From positions 1-64,000 of the forward strand of contig JAKIYP010000003.1 in NCBI GenBank assembly GCA_022708505.1: a DNA stretch of 64,000 bases. The letters are read 5' to 3'. The notes below the pieces were generated by a model that was given only the letters and a program-made list of their open reading frames with translations, was not told where the DNA came from and did not search any database. Shown in pieces: positions 1 to 9,533 of this stretch (position 1 is the first letter of the stretch; each line of letters opens with the position of its first letter). This DNA is from Bacteroidota bacterium (GTDB lineage Bacteria; Bacteroidota; Bacteroidia; Bacteroidales; Paludibacteraceae). A program made the position numbers and the translations under genes.

Positions 1-1
1 G

Positions 2-604
2 GGTGGCAGGATAGTGCCCGCCGGCACCAGCGACCATGAAATCGTGGTGAATGGTATGTCGGCCTCTAAACGCAACTCTCCATTTGCCAATTCGGGTGTA
101 GTGGTTGAAATCAGACAGGAAGATATTCCTGCCGAATTTCAGGAACACGGAACATTAGCCGGGTTACGATATCAGCAACACCTCGAGCACCTGGCTTACC
201 TGAACAATGGCGGACTGGGACAAAAGGCTCCGGCACAACGGCTCATCGATTTCGTAAGGGGAAAAGTTTCAGCTGATTTACCCGAATGCTCCTATATGCC
301 GGGGATTATTTCTTCTCCCTTGCATTTCTGGCTACCAGAACATATTTCAAGCAGGTTACGGGAAGCTTTCAGAATGTTTGACCGGAAAATGAAAGGCTAC
401 CTGACCAACGAAGCGGTAGTAGTCGGCGTTGAAACCAGGTCATCATCTGCCGTTCGGATTCCACGTGACCCGGAAACCGGTCAACACCCGGAGATAAAAG
501 GTCTGTTCCCTGCCGGCGAAGGATCCGGATTCTCAGGAGGAATTACGTCTTCAGCCATTGATGGTGAGAATGCGGCTGTTCATGTATTTGCTTTGAGCCA
601 ATGA
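2..604 (+). CDS. FAD-dependent oxidoreductase, C-terminal part (5' end outside window)
   Basis: The reading frame is open from the first bases, so this is the last 200 or so residues of a longer gene; the GTG at 14 is not its real start. Visible motifs are IVVNGMSASKR near the left end and the C-terminal FAD-contact segment GLFPAGEGSGFSGGITSSA, followed by DGENAA. These match the COG2509-type NAD(P)/FAD-dependent dehydrogenases of Bacteroidetes, cytosolic flavoproteins with no well established substrate. Family assignment rests on recognition of these motifs. The stop codon lies inside the convergent AraC-type gene (25-bp 3' overlap). Confidence 0.8.
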   Translation, partial: GGRIVPAGTSDHEIVVNGMSASKRNSPFANSGVVVEIRQEDIPAEFQEHGTLAGLRYQQHLEHLAYLNNGGLGQKAPAQRLIDFVRGKVSADLPECSYMPGIISSPLHFWLPEHISSRLREAFRMFDRKMKGYLTNEAVVVGVETRSSSAVRIPRDPETGQHPEIKGLFPAGEGSGFSGGITSSAIDGENAAVHVFALSQ

Positions 605-1800
605 TCAAACTTTTGTTTTTCGTTTTTTCTGAAGGCTTTTTTAAAATCCCTGAAGTTACCGAAACCGGAATCATACACGATACTCCTGATGGTCGCATCA
701 TCCTTTTTGGCTGAGTTTCTGATCAGGTTCATCGCGTGTTGATATCTCATTTCCTTTAGCATTTTCTTACAGGTACTTCCATAATAATACTTTACAACGA
801 AGTGGATGTGATGCAACGGAACTTCAAGGACATCGCTTAGTTTTTCAGCATTGAAATCATGATCGAGGTAAGGCTTTGTTTCCTGCACAAATTGCATAAG
901 CCGTCTCGACAAACCATCAAAATAATTATTATAGGTTTTTGCTTTATCGGCGGCTTCCAACACACTGTAGCTATAATTTCCTTCTGATGTTACCGTACTA
1001 TCTTTTATTAATGGGTTTAATATACGGTTTGAAGGAAATCCAAATAAGATACCAGGATTTAACAGCATTATCAATGGAAAAATCGAATTAAAAATCACAG
1101 AAATAAGAAACAAACGGTCATCTTCCATTGTGTTGATAAAATACATTTCAGGATCAAACCGGAAATAAAGTGTTAAGCCCAGGTGCAAAAGAACCAATAC
1201 CAAAGAGGAGAATGCAATGACATTTAACCACCTGAAATTTGAAATATACTGCTTCCTGATGGCGCCCTTCAACACATTAACCTTCTCCAAATAGGCACGA
1301 TGCAGCATAACAATCGACCATAAAATATAAAACAACATAGAAGCAATCCTTATCATCGTATCAAACCAGATAGGAAGATAAACCATACTGGAATTCATGT
1401 AAAAACTCAGGTTTTGTAACGAACGTTCGGCCAGTTCCATTTTGTATTCAACCGGCTTAAAAAGATATGGCATTATGATTATCAAATTCAGGAAGAAAGG
1501 CATCAGATGAATTAAATCCTTATCCGTGAATTTATAATTTTCATCAACAAGGCCTCTCATAAAAAAATAAAACAAAGGTCCGACCATAAAAAACAACGGA
1601 CCGGAATAACCAATCATCAACATCAACAATTGGGCTGAACCTCCATTAATAATCGTATCATAAAAAACAGATGTAAACGAAATAATCAACAAGAAAAAGG
1701 AAAAAGACAGGATATTTTTATTCAACTTCCAGTTAGAAATAAGCATAACAATTGCCAGAAAAGCATTGAATGCAGCTACTAAGTAAGTAATACTTATCAT
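580..1800 (-). CDS. membrane-anchored AraC-family transcriptional regulator
   Basis: 406 residues. The first ~250 residues form about seven hydrophobic helices (for example MISITYLVAAFNAFLAIVML at the start), so the protein sits in the inner membrane. The last ~100 residues are an AraC-type double helix-turn-helix, with FNAEKLSDVLEVPLHHIHF as the first HTH and the typical closing pattern DSGFGNFRDFKKAFRK. Membrane sensor plus AraC DNA-binding architecture is common in Bacteroidetes; the signal sensed is unknown. It is separated from the nqr operon by the nqr terminator and overlaps the upstream oxidoreductase tail by 25 bp. Confidence 0.88.
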   Translation of the reverse strand: MISITYLVAAFNAFLAIVMLISNWKLNKNILSFSFFLLIISFTSVFYDTIINGGSAQLLMLMIGYSGPLFFMVGPLFYFFMRGLVDENYKFTDKDLIHLMPFFLNLIIIMPYLFKPVEYKMELAERSLQNLSFYMNSSMVYLPIWFDTMIRIASMLFYILWSIVMLHRAYLEKVNVLKGAIRKQYISNFRWLNVIAFSSLVLVLLHLGLTLYFRFDPEMYFINTMEDDRLFLISVIFNSIFPLIMLLNPGILFGFPSNRILNPLIKDSTVTSEGNYSYSVLEAADKAKTYNNYFDGLSRRLMQFVQETKPYLDHDFNAEKLSDVLEVPLHHIHFVVKYYYGSTCKKMLKEMRYQHAMNLIRNSAKKDDATIRSIVYDSGFGNFRDFKKAFRKNEKQKFDHWLKANT

Positions 1801-1852
1801 TTTAACTTGACATTTCTATTAATGATTAGTTTAAAAGTATATGGATTCGTCC

Positions 1853-1892
1853 CTAACGCTTTTAATTCTTAATTTTTAATTCTTAATTCATA
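1853..1892. repeat. AT-rich simple repeat (TTAATTCTTAATT words)
   Basis: Several near-identical copies of TTTTAATTCTTAA stand head to tail between the AraC-type gene and the nqr terminator. The same words, on the opposite strand, recur at about 18373-18405 inside the loop of the 43-bp inverted repeat. Confidence 0.6.
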
Positions 1893-1935
1893 AACATCCG
1901 GCCATAAAGTTACAAATTTTTCTGACCTGCAATAA

Positions 1936-1965
1936 AAAAGGAGTTGAAAAATTCCAACTCCTTTT
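1936..1965 (-). terminator. Rho-independent terminator of the nqr operon
   Basis: A perfect 11-bp stem (AAAAGGAGTTG / CAACTCCTTTT) with an 8-nt loop lies 38 bp downstream of the nqrF stop codon. Read on the minus strand it is followed by a run of T. Confidence 0.85.
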
Positions 1966-2002
1966 AAATCTAATCTAATAATGACATATAATACAAATTT
2001 GA

Positions 2003-3262
2003 TTAGGCGCCGAAATCGTCGAACATCAGCATTTCGCGTGGCACACCCAAATCGTACAACATCTTCTCAACAGCTTTAGCCATCGGGCCGGGACCACACA
2101 TGTAGTATTCAATATCTTCGGGTGCATCGTGCGTAGATAAATAATTATCTAAGATTACCTTATGAATGAAGCCCACATAACCGGTCCAGTTATCTTCCGG
2201 TTGAGGCTCGCTCAGCGCAATATTGAAAGTAAAATTCGGGAATTCCTTTTCCAGTTTTCTGAAATCTTCTTCATAGAAAATTTCGTTTTTGGAACGGGCG
2301 CCATACCAGTAAGTAATTTTCCTGTCACTGATTTTCAATGTATTCAACAGATGCAGGATGTGTGAACGCAAGGGAGCCATACCGGCGCCACCACCCACGT
2401 ACAACATCTCTTTTTTGCTGTCGAGTATCGGATGAAATTCACCGAACGGTCCGGAGATCATCACTTTATCGCCCGGTTTCAGGTTGAAAATATAGGAAGA
2501 ACAGATACCCGGTTTTACATTTGCCCAGGCATTGGCATTTCTGTCCCAGGGTGGAGTGGCAATACGCACGTTCAGCATCACGATATCGCCTTCTGCAGGA
2601 TAGTTCGCCATAGAATAGGCACGCATGGTTTCCTCGTCGTTTTTGCAACTTAAATTCCACATGTTGAATTTATCCCAGTCACCACGAAAACGGTCGGCTA
2701 CTTCAAAATCTGCAAATTGAATATCATACTTAGGCACATCTATCTGGATATATCCACCGGGTTTGAAGTTCAGTTTTTCTCCTTCCGGAAGTTTTACCAC
2801 GAATTCCTTGATGAAGGTGGCCACGTTGTTGTTTGAAACAACTTCACATTCCCATTTCTTCACGCCCAAAATAGACTCATCCATTTTGATAGACATGTCA
2901 TTTTTTACTTTCACCTGACATCCGAGTCGCCAGTTGTCTTTAATTTCCTTGCGACTGAAATGAACCGCTTCAGTAGGAAGAATTTCTCCACCGCCTTCGA
3001 TTACCTGGCATTTACACTGGGCACAAGAACCACCACCCCCGCAGGCAGAAGGCAAAAAGATATTCTGAGCCGAAAGTGTTCCCAATAATGTACTTCCCGC
3101 CGGAGCAACAATCTCCTTTTCCCCATTGACGGTAATTTTTACATCACCGGAAGGAACCAGGTACCTTTTGGCTACTAATAAAATGATGGTAAGCAATAAG
3201 ATAACCAGCAGGAAGACCCCCAGACTGGCAAAAATCATTGTTGAATTGATAGCTAATATCAT
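2003..3262 (-). CDS. nqrF: Na+-translocating NADH:quinone reductase subunit F
   Basis: 419 residues. NqrF is the NADH-oxidising subunit of the sodium-pumping respiratory complex; it passes electrons from NADH through FAD to a 2Fe-2S centre. An N-terminal membrane helix (about 9-30) is followed by a ferredoxin-like domain with Cys74, Cys80, Cys83 and Cys115 as cluster ligands. Then come the FAD-binding motif RAYSMANYP, the NADH-binding glycine motif [12 protein letters not shown], and the C-terminal MCGPGPM segment. It is the last gene of nqrABCDEF, 27 bp after nqrE and just before the terminator. Length and motifs are normal for the family. Confidence 0.98.
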   Translation of the reverse strand: MILAINSTMIFASLGVFLLVILLLTIILLVAKRYLVPSGDVKITVNGEKEIVAPAGSTLLGTLSAQNIFLPSACGGGGSCAQCKCQVIEGGGEILPTEAVHFSRKEIKDNWRLGCQVKVKNDMSIKMDESILGVKKWECEVVSNNNVATFIKEFVVKLPEGEKLNFKPGGYIQIDVPKYDIQFADFEVADRFRGDWDKFNMWNLSCKNDEETMRAYSMANYPAEGDIVMLNVRIATPPWDRNANAWANVKPGICSSYIFNLKPGDKVMISGPFGEFHPILDSKKEMLYVGGGAGMAPLRSHILHLLNTLKISDRKITYWYGARSKNEIFYEEDFRKLEKEFPNFTFNIALSEPQPEDNWTGYVGFIHKVILDNYLSTHDAPEDIEYYMCGPGPMAKAVEKMLYDLGVPREMLMFDDFGA

Positions 3263-3289
3263 GATTTAATTTAATTTTAAAATAAAGAA

Positions 3290-3907
3290 TCAGATTTTCA
3301 ATCCGGAGAAACTCATAAACGCCATGGCCATGAGGGCTACCGTGATAAAGGTAATACCCAACCCCCGCAAAGCCGGAAACACATCCGAATAAGCCATTTT
3401 CTCGCGGATGGCGGCCAGGCCAACGATAGCCAGCAACCAACCGACACCTGAACCCAGCGCATACGATGTCGCTTCTCCAATATTGACAAACTGACGTTGT
3501 TGCATAAAGAGCGATCCTCCCATAATTGCACAGTTAACGGCAATCAGGGGAAGAAATATCCCAAGGGAAGCATATAAAGAAGGAGAAAATTTCTCAACAA
3601 CCATCTCCACCAATTGTGTTATTGCTGCAATAACTGCAATAAACAAGATAAAGGCAAGATAGCTCAGATCCAAACTCTTCAATGATGGATTCAACCATTG
3701 AAGGGCACCTTCTTTCAACACGTAGTTTTCGAGCAAATAATTAACCGGCAAGGTAATCCCTAACACAAAGATTACAGCCAAACCTAATCCTACTGATGTT
3801 TTTACATTTTTAGAAACCGCGAGATATGAACACATCCCGAGGAAAAATGCAAATATCATATTATCGACAAAAATCGACTTTACAAATATACTGGCCAGAT
3901 TTTCCAT
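3290..3907 (-). CDS. nqrE: Na+-translocating NADH:quinone reductase subunit E
   Basis: 205 residues, almost entirely hydrophobic with about six membrane helices. This is the integral membrane subunit that with NqrD forms the pseudo-symmetric core for electron transfer across the membrane (related to RnfA). Recognisable stretches are [19 protein letters not shown] near the start and [14 protein letters not shown] in the middle. It lies 12 bp downstream of nqrD. Confidence 0.97.
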   Translation of the reverse strand: MENLASIFVKSIFVDNMIFAFFLGMCSYLAVSKNVKTSVGLGLAVIFVLGITLPVNYLLENYVLKEGALQWLNPSLKSLDLSYLAFILFIAVIAAITQLVEMVVEKFSPSLYASLGIFLPLIAVNCAIMGGSLFMQQRQFVNIGEATSYALGSGVGWLLAIVGLAAIREKMAYSDVFPALRGLGITFITVALMAMAFMSFSGLKI

Positions 3908-3919
3908 ATAATTGAATTT

Positions 3920-4552
3920 TTATTTTTCCTGTAATTCTTTGTTAACTGAACGGTGTACCCAGATAATCACCGCAACCAGGATAAGCGCCATCGGCGGCAT
4001 CACCATCAAACCATTATTTACATAACCTGCGTCGTAAAATGCCTGTGGTATAACCTGCAACCCAAACAACTTACCAGAGCCAAGCAATTCACGGAAGAAA
4101 GCAACTGCCACTAAAATCCAGGCATACCCGATACCGTTACCTAATCCATCGACAAATGATTCCCATGGTTTATTTGCCATGGCAAATGCCTCAAGACGTC
4201 CCATCAGGATACAGTTTGTAATAATCAATCCGATGTAAACCGAAAGCTGAACACTTACATCGTATGCAAATGCTTTCAAAATTTCACTCACTACCGTTAC
4301 TAGTGATGCAACCACCACGAGTTGCACGATGATGCGGATACGGTTTGGAATGGTATTTCTCAGTAAAGAAATAATCACGTTAGAAAATGCCAGGATGATG
4401 GTTACTGAAAGTCCCATCACAATAGCCGGTTCTAACTTCGCCGTTACCGCGAGCGCGGAACATATACCCAACACCTGCACGGTAATCGGGTTATTTTTGC
4501 CAAGAGGTCCTAAAAAGACCTGTTTGGTTTTATCTGAAAATAGTTTACTCAT
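3920..4552 (-). CDS. nqrD: Na+-translocating NADH:quinone reductase subunit D
   Basis: 210 residues, about six membrane helices, paralogous to NqrE and to RnfE. The conserved segments NNPITVQVLGICSALAVT and NCILMGRLEAFAM are present. The start codon overlaps the nqrC stop by 4 bp, which suggests translational coupling. Length is normal. Confidence 0.97.
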   Translation of the reverse strand: MSKLFSDKTKQVFLGPLGKNNPITVQVLGICSALAVTAKLEPAIVMGLSVTIILAFSNVIISLLRNTIPNRIRIIVQLVVVASLVTVVSEILKAFAYDVSVQLSVYIGLIITNCILMGRLEAFAMANKPWESFVDGLGNGIGYAWILVAVAFFRELLGSGKLFGLQVIPQAFYDAGYVNNGLMVMPPMALILVAVIIWVHRSVNKELQEK

Positions 4553-5271
4553 TCTTCAGTTCCTCCATTCGTTGAGATTTGCAAATACTTTTCATACTGA
4601 CCGATGCAATTCATCAGCATGGTTTCTACCCCTTTACTGGTAATGGTTCCACCCGAAATACCATCCACATAATCCGATTCGTCGGTGGTTTGTCCGGGTT
4701 TCATGATGGCAACAGACACAAATTCCTGTTTATCATTCATAATCTTCTTTCCCACAAACTGCTGTTGAAATGCAGGATACACAATTTCAGCACCCAGTCC
4801 CGGCGTTTCACTCGCGTGAGAGAAATAAGTACCATAAATTGTGTTCTTGTCCTCATCCAGCGCTACATAACCCCAGATAGGTCCCCATAGACCGGATCCA
4901 AAAAGCGAAATGATGTATTTAGTCTTACCATCGACATTGGCTATGTAAAGCGGCAGTGCTCTGTCCTCCAGTTTTTCAGCCAGTTCTTTCTTTATCACGA
5001 TATCAAAAGCCTCAACTTTAGGATTCTCAATCACTTCAGCATTGGTATTGATTACAACTTCATCTACGATATACTGATTGTACAAGGCGTTCACATCCTG
5101 ATCTTTCGTATCAATATTCAAAGAAGTCAGAATTTGTTTTTTCTTGTCAAGCTCCACATTGGTTGTTTGCGTCTCTTTCAGCGAACCGGAAACAAACGCC
5201 AGCACCAGTGCCACCACCACGACCATGACCGTGGCAAAAATCATTGTATAACTATTACTATTCGTATTCAT
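4549..5271 (-). CDS. nqrC: Na+-translocating NADH:quinone reductase subunit C
   Basis: 240 residues. One N-terminal membrane helix (about 9-28) anchors a periplasmic FMN-binding domain. The flavinylation motif is DGISGGTITS near residue 205; the Thr of SGGT is the expected site of covalent FMN attachment, matching the SGAT motif of other species. ApbE, which performs this attachment, is not in the window. The gene overlaps nqrD by 4 bp and follows nqrB by 14 bp. Confidence 0.97.
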   Translation of the reverse strand: MNTNSNSYTMIFATVMVVVVALVLAFVSGSLKETQTTNVELDKKKQILTSLNIDTKDQDVNALYNQYIVDEVVINTNAEVIENPKVEAFDIVIKKELAEKLEDRALPLYIANVDGKTKYIISLFGSGLWGPIWGYVALDEDKNTIYGTYFSHASETPGLGAEIVYPAFQQQFVGKKIMNDKQEFVSVAIMKPGQTTDESDYVDGISGGTITSKGVETMLMNCIGQYEKYLQISTNGGTEE

Positions 5272-5285
5272 CTTTTCTCCTCCTA

Positions 5286-6500
5286 TTATTTTTGAGTCGT
5301 GGCTCTTTTCAGACGTTTTTTGATATTTGCATCCACCACGTAATAGTCAATCAGCGGAGCAAAGATATTCATGAACAGGATGGCAAGCATCATACCTTCG
5401 GGATACCCTGGATTCAGTACACGGATGATAATGGCGAGTGCACCGATTAAGAAGCCGTAAATCCATTTTCCGTTCTCGGTACGGGCGGCAGTAACCGGGT
5501 CGGTTGCCATAAATACCGCTCCAAAAGCAAAACCACCATACACAAGGTGATTATACCAGGGGAAATGAGCAATTGCCGTATCTGGACCGAAGTTATTGAA
5601 TACCAAAGCCATCAGCGCGCCACCGGTAAATACCGACAGCATCACTTTCCAGCTGGCAATGCCTGTTAACAAAATAAGTGCGGCCCCCAATAAAACAGCC
5701 AAAGTTGAAGTTTCTCCGATAGAACCAGGAATCAACCCCAGGAATCCGTCCCAGAAGCCAATCGGATTACCGACGATATCTGTCAGTTGAGCATTTGATG
5801 TTGTCGAAGTTGCCACTTCACCAAGCACCGTTGCTCCGGAGTAACTATCCACGGGTGTACCGCCACCCAGTCCGAATGTGGTACCTGTACGAACCCATAC
5901 CGTATCGCCCGACATATAAGTAGGATAAGCAAAGAACAGGAAAGCACGGGCTACCAGGGCCACGTTGAATATATTCATCCCGGTGCCGCCGAAAACCTCC
6001 TTGGCAAAGATTACCGAGAAAGCAGTAGCTACCGCAATCATCCACAGCGGAGTATCCACAGGAACGATCAGCGGAATAAGCATACCCGAAACCAGAAAAC
6101 CTTCCTGAATTTCATGTCCTTTAATCTGGGCTACAACAAATTCAATTCCGAGTCCGACCAAATAGGAAACCACCACGATGGGCAACACGGCTAAAGCACC
6201 GAACAGAAAAGTATCCCAGAAACCGGCAGCTTCTCCGATAGCAAGGTAATGTTGGTAACCCACGTTAAACATACCGAACAAGAGAGCAGGTATCAGGGCC
6301 ACCACCACCATGATCATCGTTCTTTTGGAGTCAATGGCATCGTGAATGTGCGTACCGTTTTTCGAAGTTGTATTCGGAACGAACAGGAAGGTTTCAAAAC
6401 CATCAAAAACTGAATGAAGCTTTTCGAGCTTTCCGCCTTTCATAAAGTGCGGCTTCAGTTTATCTACGTATTTTCTTAATTTATTCCTCATATTATTCAA
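5286..6500 (-). CDS. nqrB: Na+-translocating NADH:quinone reductase subunit B
   Basis: 404 residues, polytopic membrane subunit carrying a covalent FMN and riboflavin. The flavinylation motif DSYSGATVLGE is visible near residue 220. Hydrophobic helices fill most of the protein, and the segment GGTGMNIFNVALVARAFLFF is typical. It overlaps nqrA by 8 bp. Normal length. Confidence 0.98.
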   Translation of the reverse strand: MNNMRNKLRKYVDKLKPHFMKGGKLEKLHSVFDGFETFLFVPNTTSKNGTHIHDAIDSKRTMIMVVVALIPALLFGMFNVGYQHYLAIGEAAGFWDTFLFGALAVLPIVVVSYLVGLGIEFVVAQIKGHEIQEGFLVSGMLIPLIVPVDTPLWMIAVATAFSVIFAKEVFGGTGMNIFNVALVARAFLFFAYPTYMSGDTVWVRTGTTFGLGGGTPVDSYSGATVLGEVATSTTSNAQLTDIVGNPIGFWDGFLGLIPGSIGETSTLAVLLGAALILLTGIASWKVMLSVFTGGALMALVFNNFGPDTAIAHFPWYNHLVYGGFAFGAVFMATDPVTAARTENGKWIYGFLIGALAIIIRVLNPGYPEGMMLAILFMNIFAPLIDYYVVDANIKKRLKRATTQK

Positions 6501-7869
6501 GTTCTTTTTTCATATAATCCAATGCATTGCGCACGATTTGTTGCAATGGTAATTTAGAAGTACATACAAATTCGCATAAAGCAACATCTTCGGGGGCAAT
6601 TTCATACGCTCCGAGTGCCTCCATCTTATCCAGGTCATTTGTGATCATGGCCTTGAATAAAAACTCAGGATAGATATCCATGGGCAACACCTTGTCATAT
6701 TCTCCCGACATGATGATTGCACGACGACCACCCATCAGGCGGGTATCCCATTTGTATTTCATGTTGCCGAACAAGCGACGCATCAGTTTCGTTTCAAAAA
6801 TAAAGGTAAAGAAAGTACGACTCATGCTGAACTTCCTGAAGCGGGGCATCCCCCATCCCATCAATTCATGTATGTCATTTCCGTCTTCCAATACGGTAAT
6901 CTGTGTTGCATACGGATCAATCCAACCGTTTCCTTTTACCTGAATTCCGGTCAGGACATTGCCGCTTATAAAACGGTGCGACATGTTACCGGTAATCCTG
7001 TTACCTTTCAATAAAGACTCGATATTTGCACCAACAATTGTTTGATAATACTGGGGTGATTTTACATTCGGACCGGTCAGCGCGATTAAACGCGACAAAT
7101 CCACGATACCTTTATTAAACAAGCGGCCGATGAACAACACGTCCTGTGGATTTACCGTCCACACGACTTCGCCTTTGTTAACCGGACTGACATGGTTAAT
7201 CTGAATACCTACATTACCGACAGGATGAGGTCCATCGTATTCGGTGATAACGGCATTCTTAACCGTTGAGAAAGGAGATTTTTTGCCATATCTTACACCC
7301 AACTGCACCGTGGCAATTTTAGCAAGCGCATCAATTCCGGTCTGAAAATCGGCCATCTGTCCGCTCATCACGAAATCATTGTTCGGAGCAAGTGGCGCTG
7401 TATCAAAAGAAGAAATGAAAATTGCTTTGGGAGTTTTGGTGGGATTGGCGATTACATCATAAGGACGTTGCTTGATGTATGCCCAGAGACCGGATTGTTG
7501 CAGTATAGTGATAATTTCATCCGGTGTCGACTTCGACAAATCAGTTTTTTCAAATTGCTGATATGTCATTTTTTCATCGCTTTCGATGATGATGCTGATG
7601 ATTTTTCGCCGTTCACCCCGGATGATTGATTTTATCGTTCCACTTACCGGTGAGACAAAATTCATCCCGGGAAATTGTTTTTCATAAAACACTGGAGAAC
7701 CGGCATTGACTTCATCACCCTCCTTAACCAGTAACTTGGGTGTAATACCGTGATAATTATCCGGAATAAGGGCAAATTCTTTCGGAAGGGTCGATGTTCC
7801 GATGATTTCAATGGGCCTGCCATTAATCGGAATATTCAAACCACGCTTAGTTTTAATCAGGTTTGCCAT
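6493..7869 (-). CDS. nqrA: Na+-translocating NADH:quinone reductase subunit A
   Basis: 458 residues, the soluble peripheral subunit on the cytoplasmic side, with an RnfC-like fold that contributes to ubiquinone interaction. The N-terminal stretch KTKRGLNIPINGRP and the biotinyl-lipoyl-like LVKEGDEVNAGSPVFYEK are typical. It is the first gene of the operon. A -7 box (TATTTTTG read on the minus strand) lies about 107 bp upstream at 7976-7983. Confidence 0.97.
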   Translation of the reverse strand: MANLIKTKRGLNIPINGRPIEIIGTSTLPKEFALIPDNYHGITPKLLVKEGDEVNAGSPVFYEKQFPGMNFVSPVSGTIKSIIRGERRKIISIIIESDEKMTYQQFEKTDLSKSTPDEIITILQQSGLWAYIKQRPYDVIANPTKTPKAIFISSFDTAPLAPNNDFVMSGQMADFQTGIDALAKIATVQLGVRYGKKSPFSTVKNAVITEYDGPHPVGNVGIQINHVSPVNKGEVVWTVNPQDVLFIGRLFNKGIVDLSRLIALTGPNVKSPQYYQTIVGANIESLLKGNRITGNMSHRFISGNVLTGIQVKGNGWIDPYATQITVLEDGNDIHELMGWGMPRFRKFSMSRTFFTFIFETKLMRRLFGNMKYKWDTRLMGGRRAIIMSGEYDKVLPMDIYPEFLFKAMITNDLDKMEALGAYEIAPEDVALCEFVCTSKLPLQQIVRNALDYMKKELE

Positions 7870-8203
7870 TTTATATAATTGTTTGTTATTTATACCTCAT
7901 TCGCGCTTGTCCGGCTGCCTTATCAATGAGAAACAAGTAAAAACAGCGCAGAAGCATGCATTTGAAAAAACGCTGCAAAAATACAACTTTTTCAGCGTAT
8001 ATCTACTATAAATACCGAAAAATTTCAGCAATTTACAAACAGCTGATTTTCTTAACATTAAACTAACAAACAAAGAGCCTTTTTGTTTGTTTTCAGATTA
8101 TTTTAACGCTTTTGATGTTAAAATCCTACTATTTTAATAGCATTCAGTCTGAAATAAATCTACTTCAAACAATTTTTAATATATTTGCGCGTTCAACTGA
8201 ATT
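7870..8203. promoter_or_regulatory. divergent promoter region between nqrA and the T9SS plug gene
   Basis: 334 bp without a gene. On the minus strand a -7 box of the Bacteroidetes type (TATTTTTG, 7976-7983) can serve nqrA. On the plus strand TATATTTG (8180-8187) can serve the plug gene, 17 bp before its ATG. No clear -33 box, riboswitch or repeat is seen; the rest is AT-rich. Neither promoter has the paired upstream boxes found at the HTCS-linked promoters, so they serve as internal negative controls. Confidence 0.6.
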
Positions 8204-9454
8204 ATGATGAAGCATTATTATATATCAATCTTGATTTTCTTTACTGTTCTCGGGTATGCATCAACACCCTACAGAACCCGCATATTGACACCATCCATCA
8301 AAACACTTCAGGTTGCGGTTGAAAATGAGAATAACAGCCTCCCCATCCTTGAACTCAACGACACCCGCAAAATTGAAATCCGTTTCGATGAAATGTCGCA
8401 TGAAACAAAGAATTACAGCTATAAAGTTTTACACTGCAACGCCGACTGGACACTTTCCGACATCACCACCAACGAATATCTGAGCGGATATACGAATGGA
8501 TACATCACTGACTATCAGCATTCGGTTAATACCCATTATCTGTATACACATTATCGGCTGAACCTGCCCAATGATGAGATGCAATTTAAAATTTCGGGAA
8601 ATTATGTTATTCTAATTTACGAAGACAATCAGCAGGATAAACCGGTTGCGCAGGCATGTTATTCAATTGTGGAACCAAAAGTAAGTATTACCCCTACCAT
8701 CCGGGCCAACACAGACATCGAAATCAACGGAAGATACCAGCAGCTTGACTTCGATATTGCATTGAACGGGTATTATGTCCGCGATCCGATGACTGAAATT
8801 AAAACCATGGTACGGCAAAACAACCGGCTCGACAACGAGGTGCAAAATATCACACCCAATTATGTAAGCAATTCCAAACTCACCTACATCAATAATAAAT
8901 CCCTGATATTTGAAGGTGGAAACGAATACCACAACTTCGACATTTCGTCTGTATATGCCGTTGGAAGAGGAGTCGACCGAATCGCGTTTAACGGGAACTA
9001 TTACGAAGCAGCTCTTTTCCCTGATAAAATCCAGCGTGGTAATTACCTGCACGATTTTGACGTAAACGGCCGATTCATTATCAACAACCAGGATGCTTTC
9101 GGAGATGTACACACAGAGTCGGATTACATTCGAGTACAGGTAACCCTGCCAACACAACGCCCGTTTTTCGACGGACAACTTTACCTGGGCGGTGAGTTTA
9201 ATTACAATCTGACAGATCAAAACTCGGTGATGCGTTACGACAACGAACTCGCGGCATATACCCAAACGCTTTTGCTTAAACAGGGTGGCTACAACTACCA
9301 ATACTGGTTCATTCCCAAAGGAGCAACCAAAGCAACCGTTCAGCGGGTGGATGGCTCCTACTGGCAAACAAAAAACGAATATACCATCTACGTGTACCAC
9401 CGCGAATGGGGGGCGAGGTATGATAAATTGGTGGGAGTTAATTTTAGCGAATAG
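8204..9454 (+). CDS. type IX secretion system plug protein (DUF5103 family)
   Basis: 416 residues with an N-terminal signal peptide (about 1-18) and a beta-rich body. Motifs of the DUF5103 family are present: HCNADWTLSDI, then EYLSGY, SVNTHYLYTHYRL and SGNYVILIYED. In the T9SS this protein closes the SprA translocon pore on the periplasmic side when PorV is absent. This fits the ten T9SS-sorted proteins encoded to the right. Two ATG codons stand in tandem at the start; either is possible. Confidence 0.85.
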   Translation: MMKHYYISILIFFTVLGYASTPYRTRILTPSIKTLQVAVENENNSLPILELNDTRKIEIRFDEMSHETKNYSYKVLHCNADWTLSDITTNEYLSGYTNGYITDYQHSVNTHYLYTHYRLNLPNDEMQFKISGNYVILIYEDNQQDKPVAQACYSIVEPKVSITPTIRANTDIEINGRYQQLDFDIALNGYYVRDPMTEIKTMVRQNNRLDNEVQNITPNYVSNSKLTYINNKSLIFEGGNEYHNFDISSVYAVGRGVDRIAFNGNYYEAALFPDKIQRGNYLHDFDVNGRFIINNQDAFGDVHTESDYIRVQVTLPTQRPFFDGQLYLGGEFNYNLTDQNSVMRYDNELAAYTQTLLLKQGGYNYQYWFIPKGATKATVQRVDGSYWQTKNEYTIYVYHREWGARYDKLVGVNFSE

Positions 9455-9533
9455 CGAATAACTAATAGTGAGTAGTGGTGACTGGTGACTGGTGACTGGT
9501 GACTGGAGACTGGAGACCGGAGACCGGAGACTG
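9443..9533. repeat. intergenic simple repeats (GAATAGCGAATA and GACTGGTGACTGGA types)
   Basis: Immediately after the plug gene come copies of AGCGAATA/TAGTGAGTAG words, then a run of the 7-nt units GACTGGT, GACTGGA and GACCGGA up to the start of the radical SAM gene. The same two families recur at 10468-10630 and elsewhere. The run creates a false upstream ATG in frame at 9492. Confidence 0.85.
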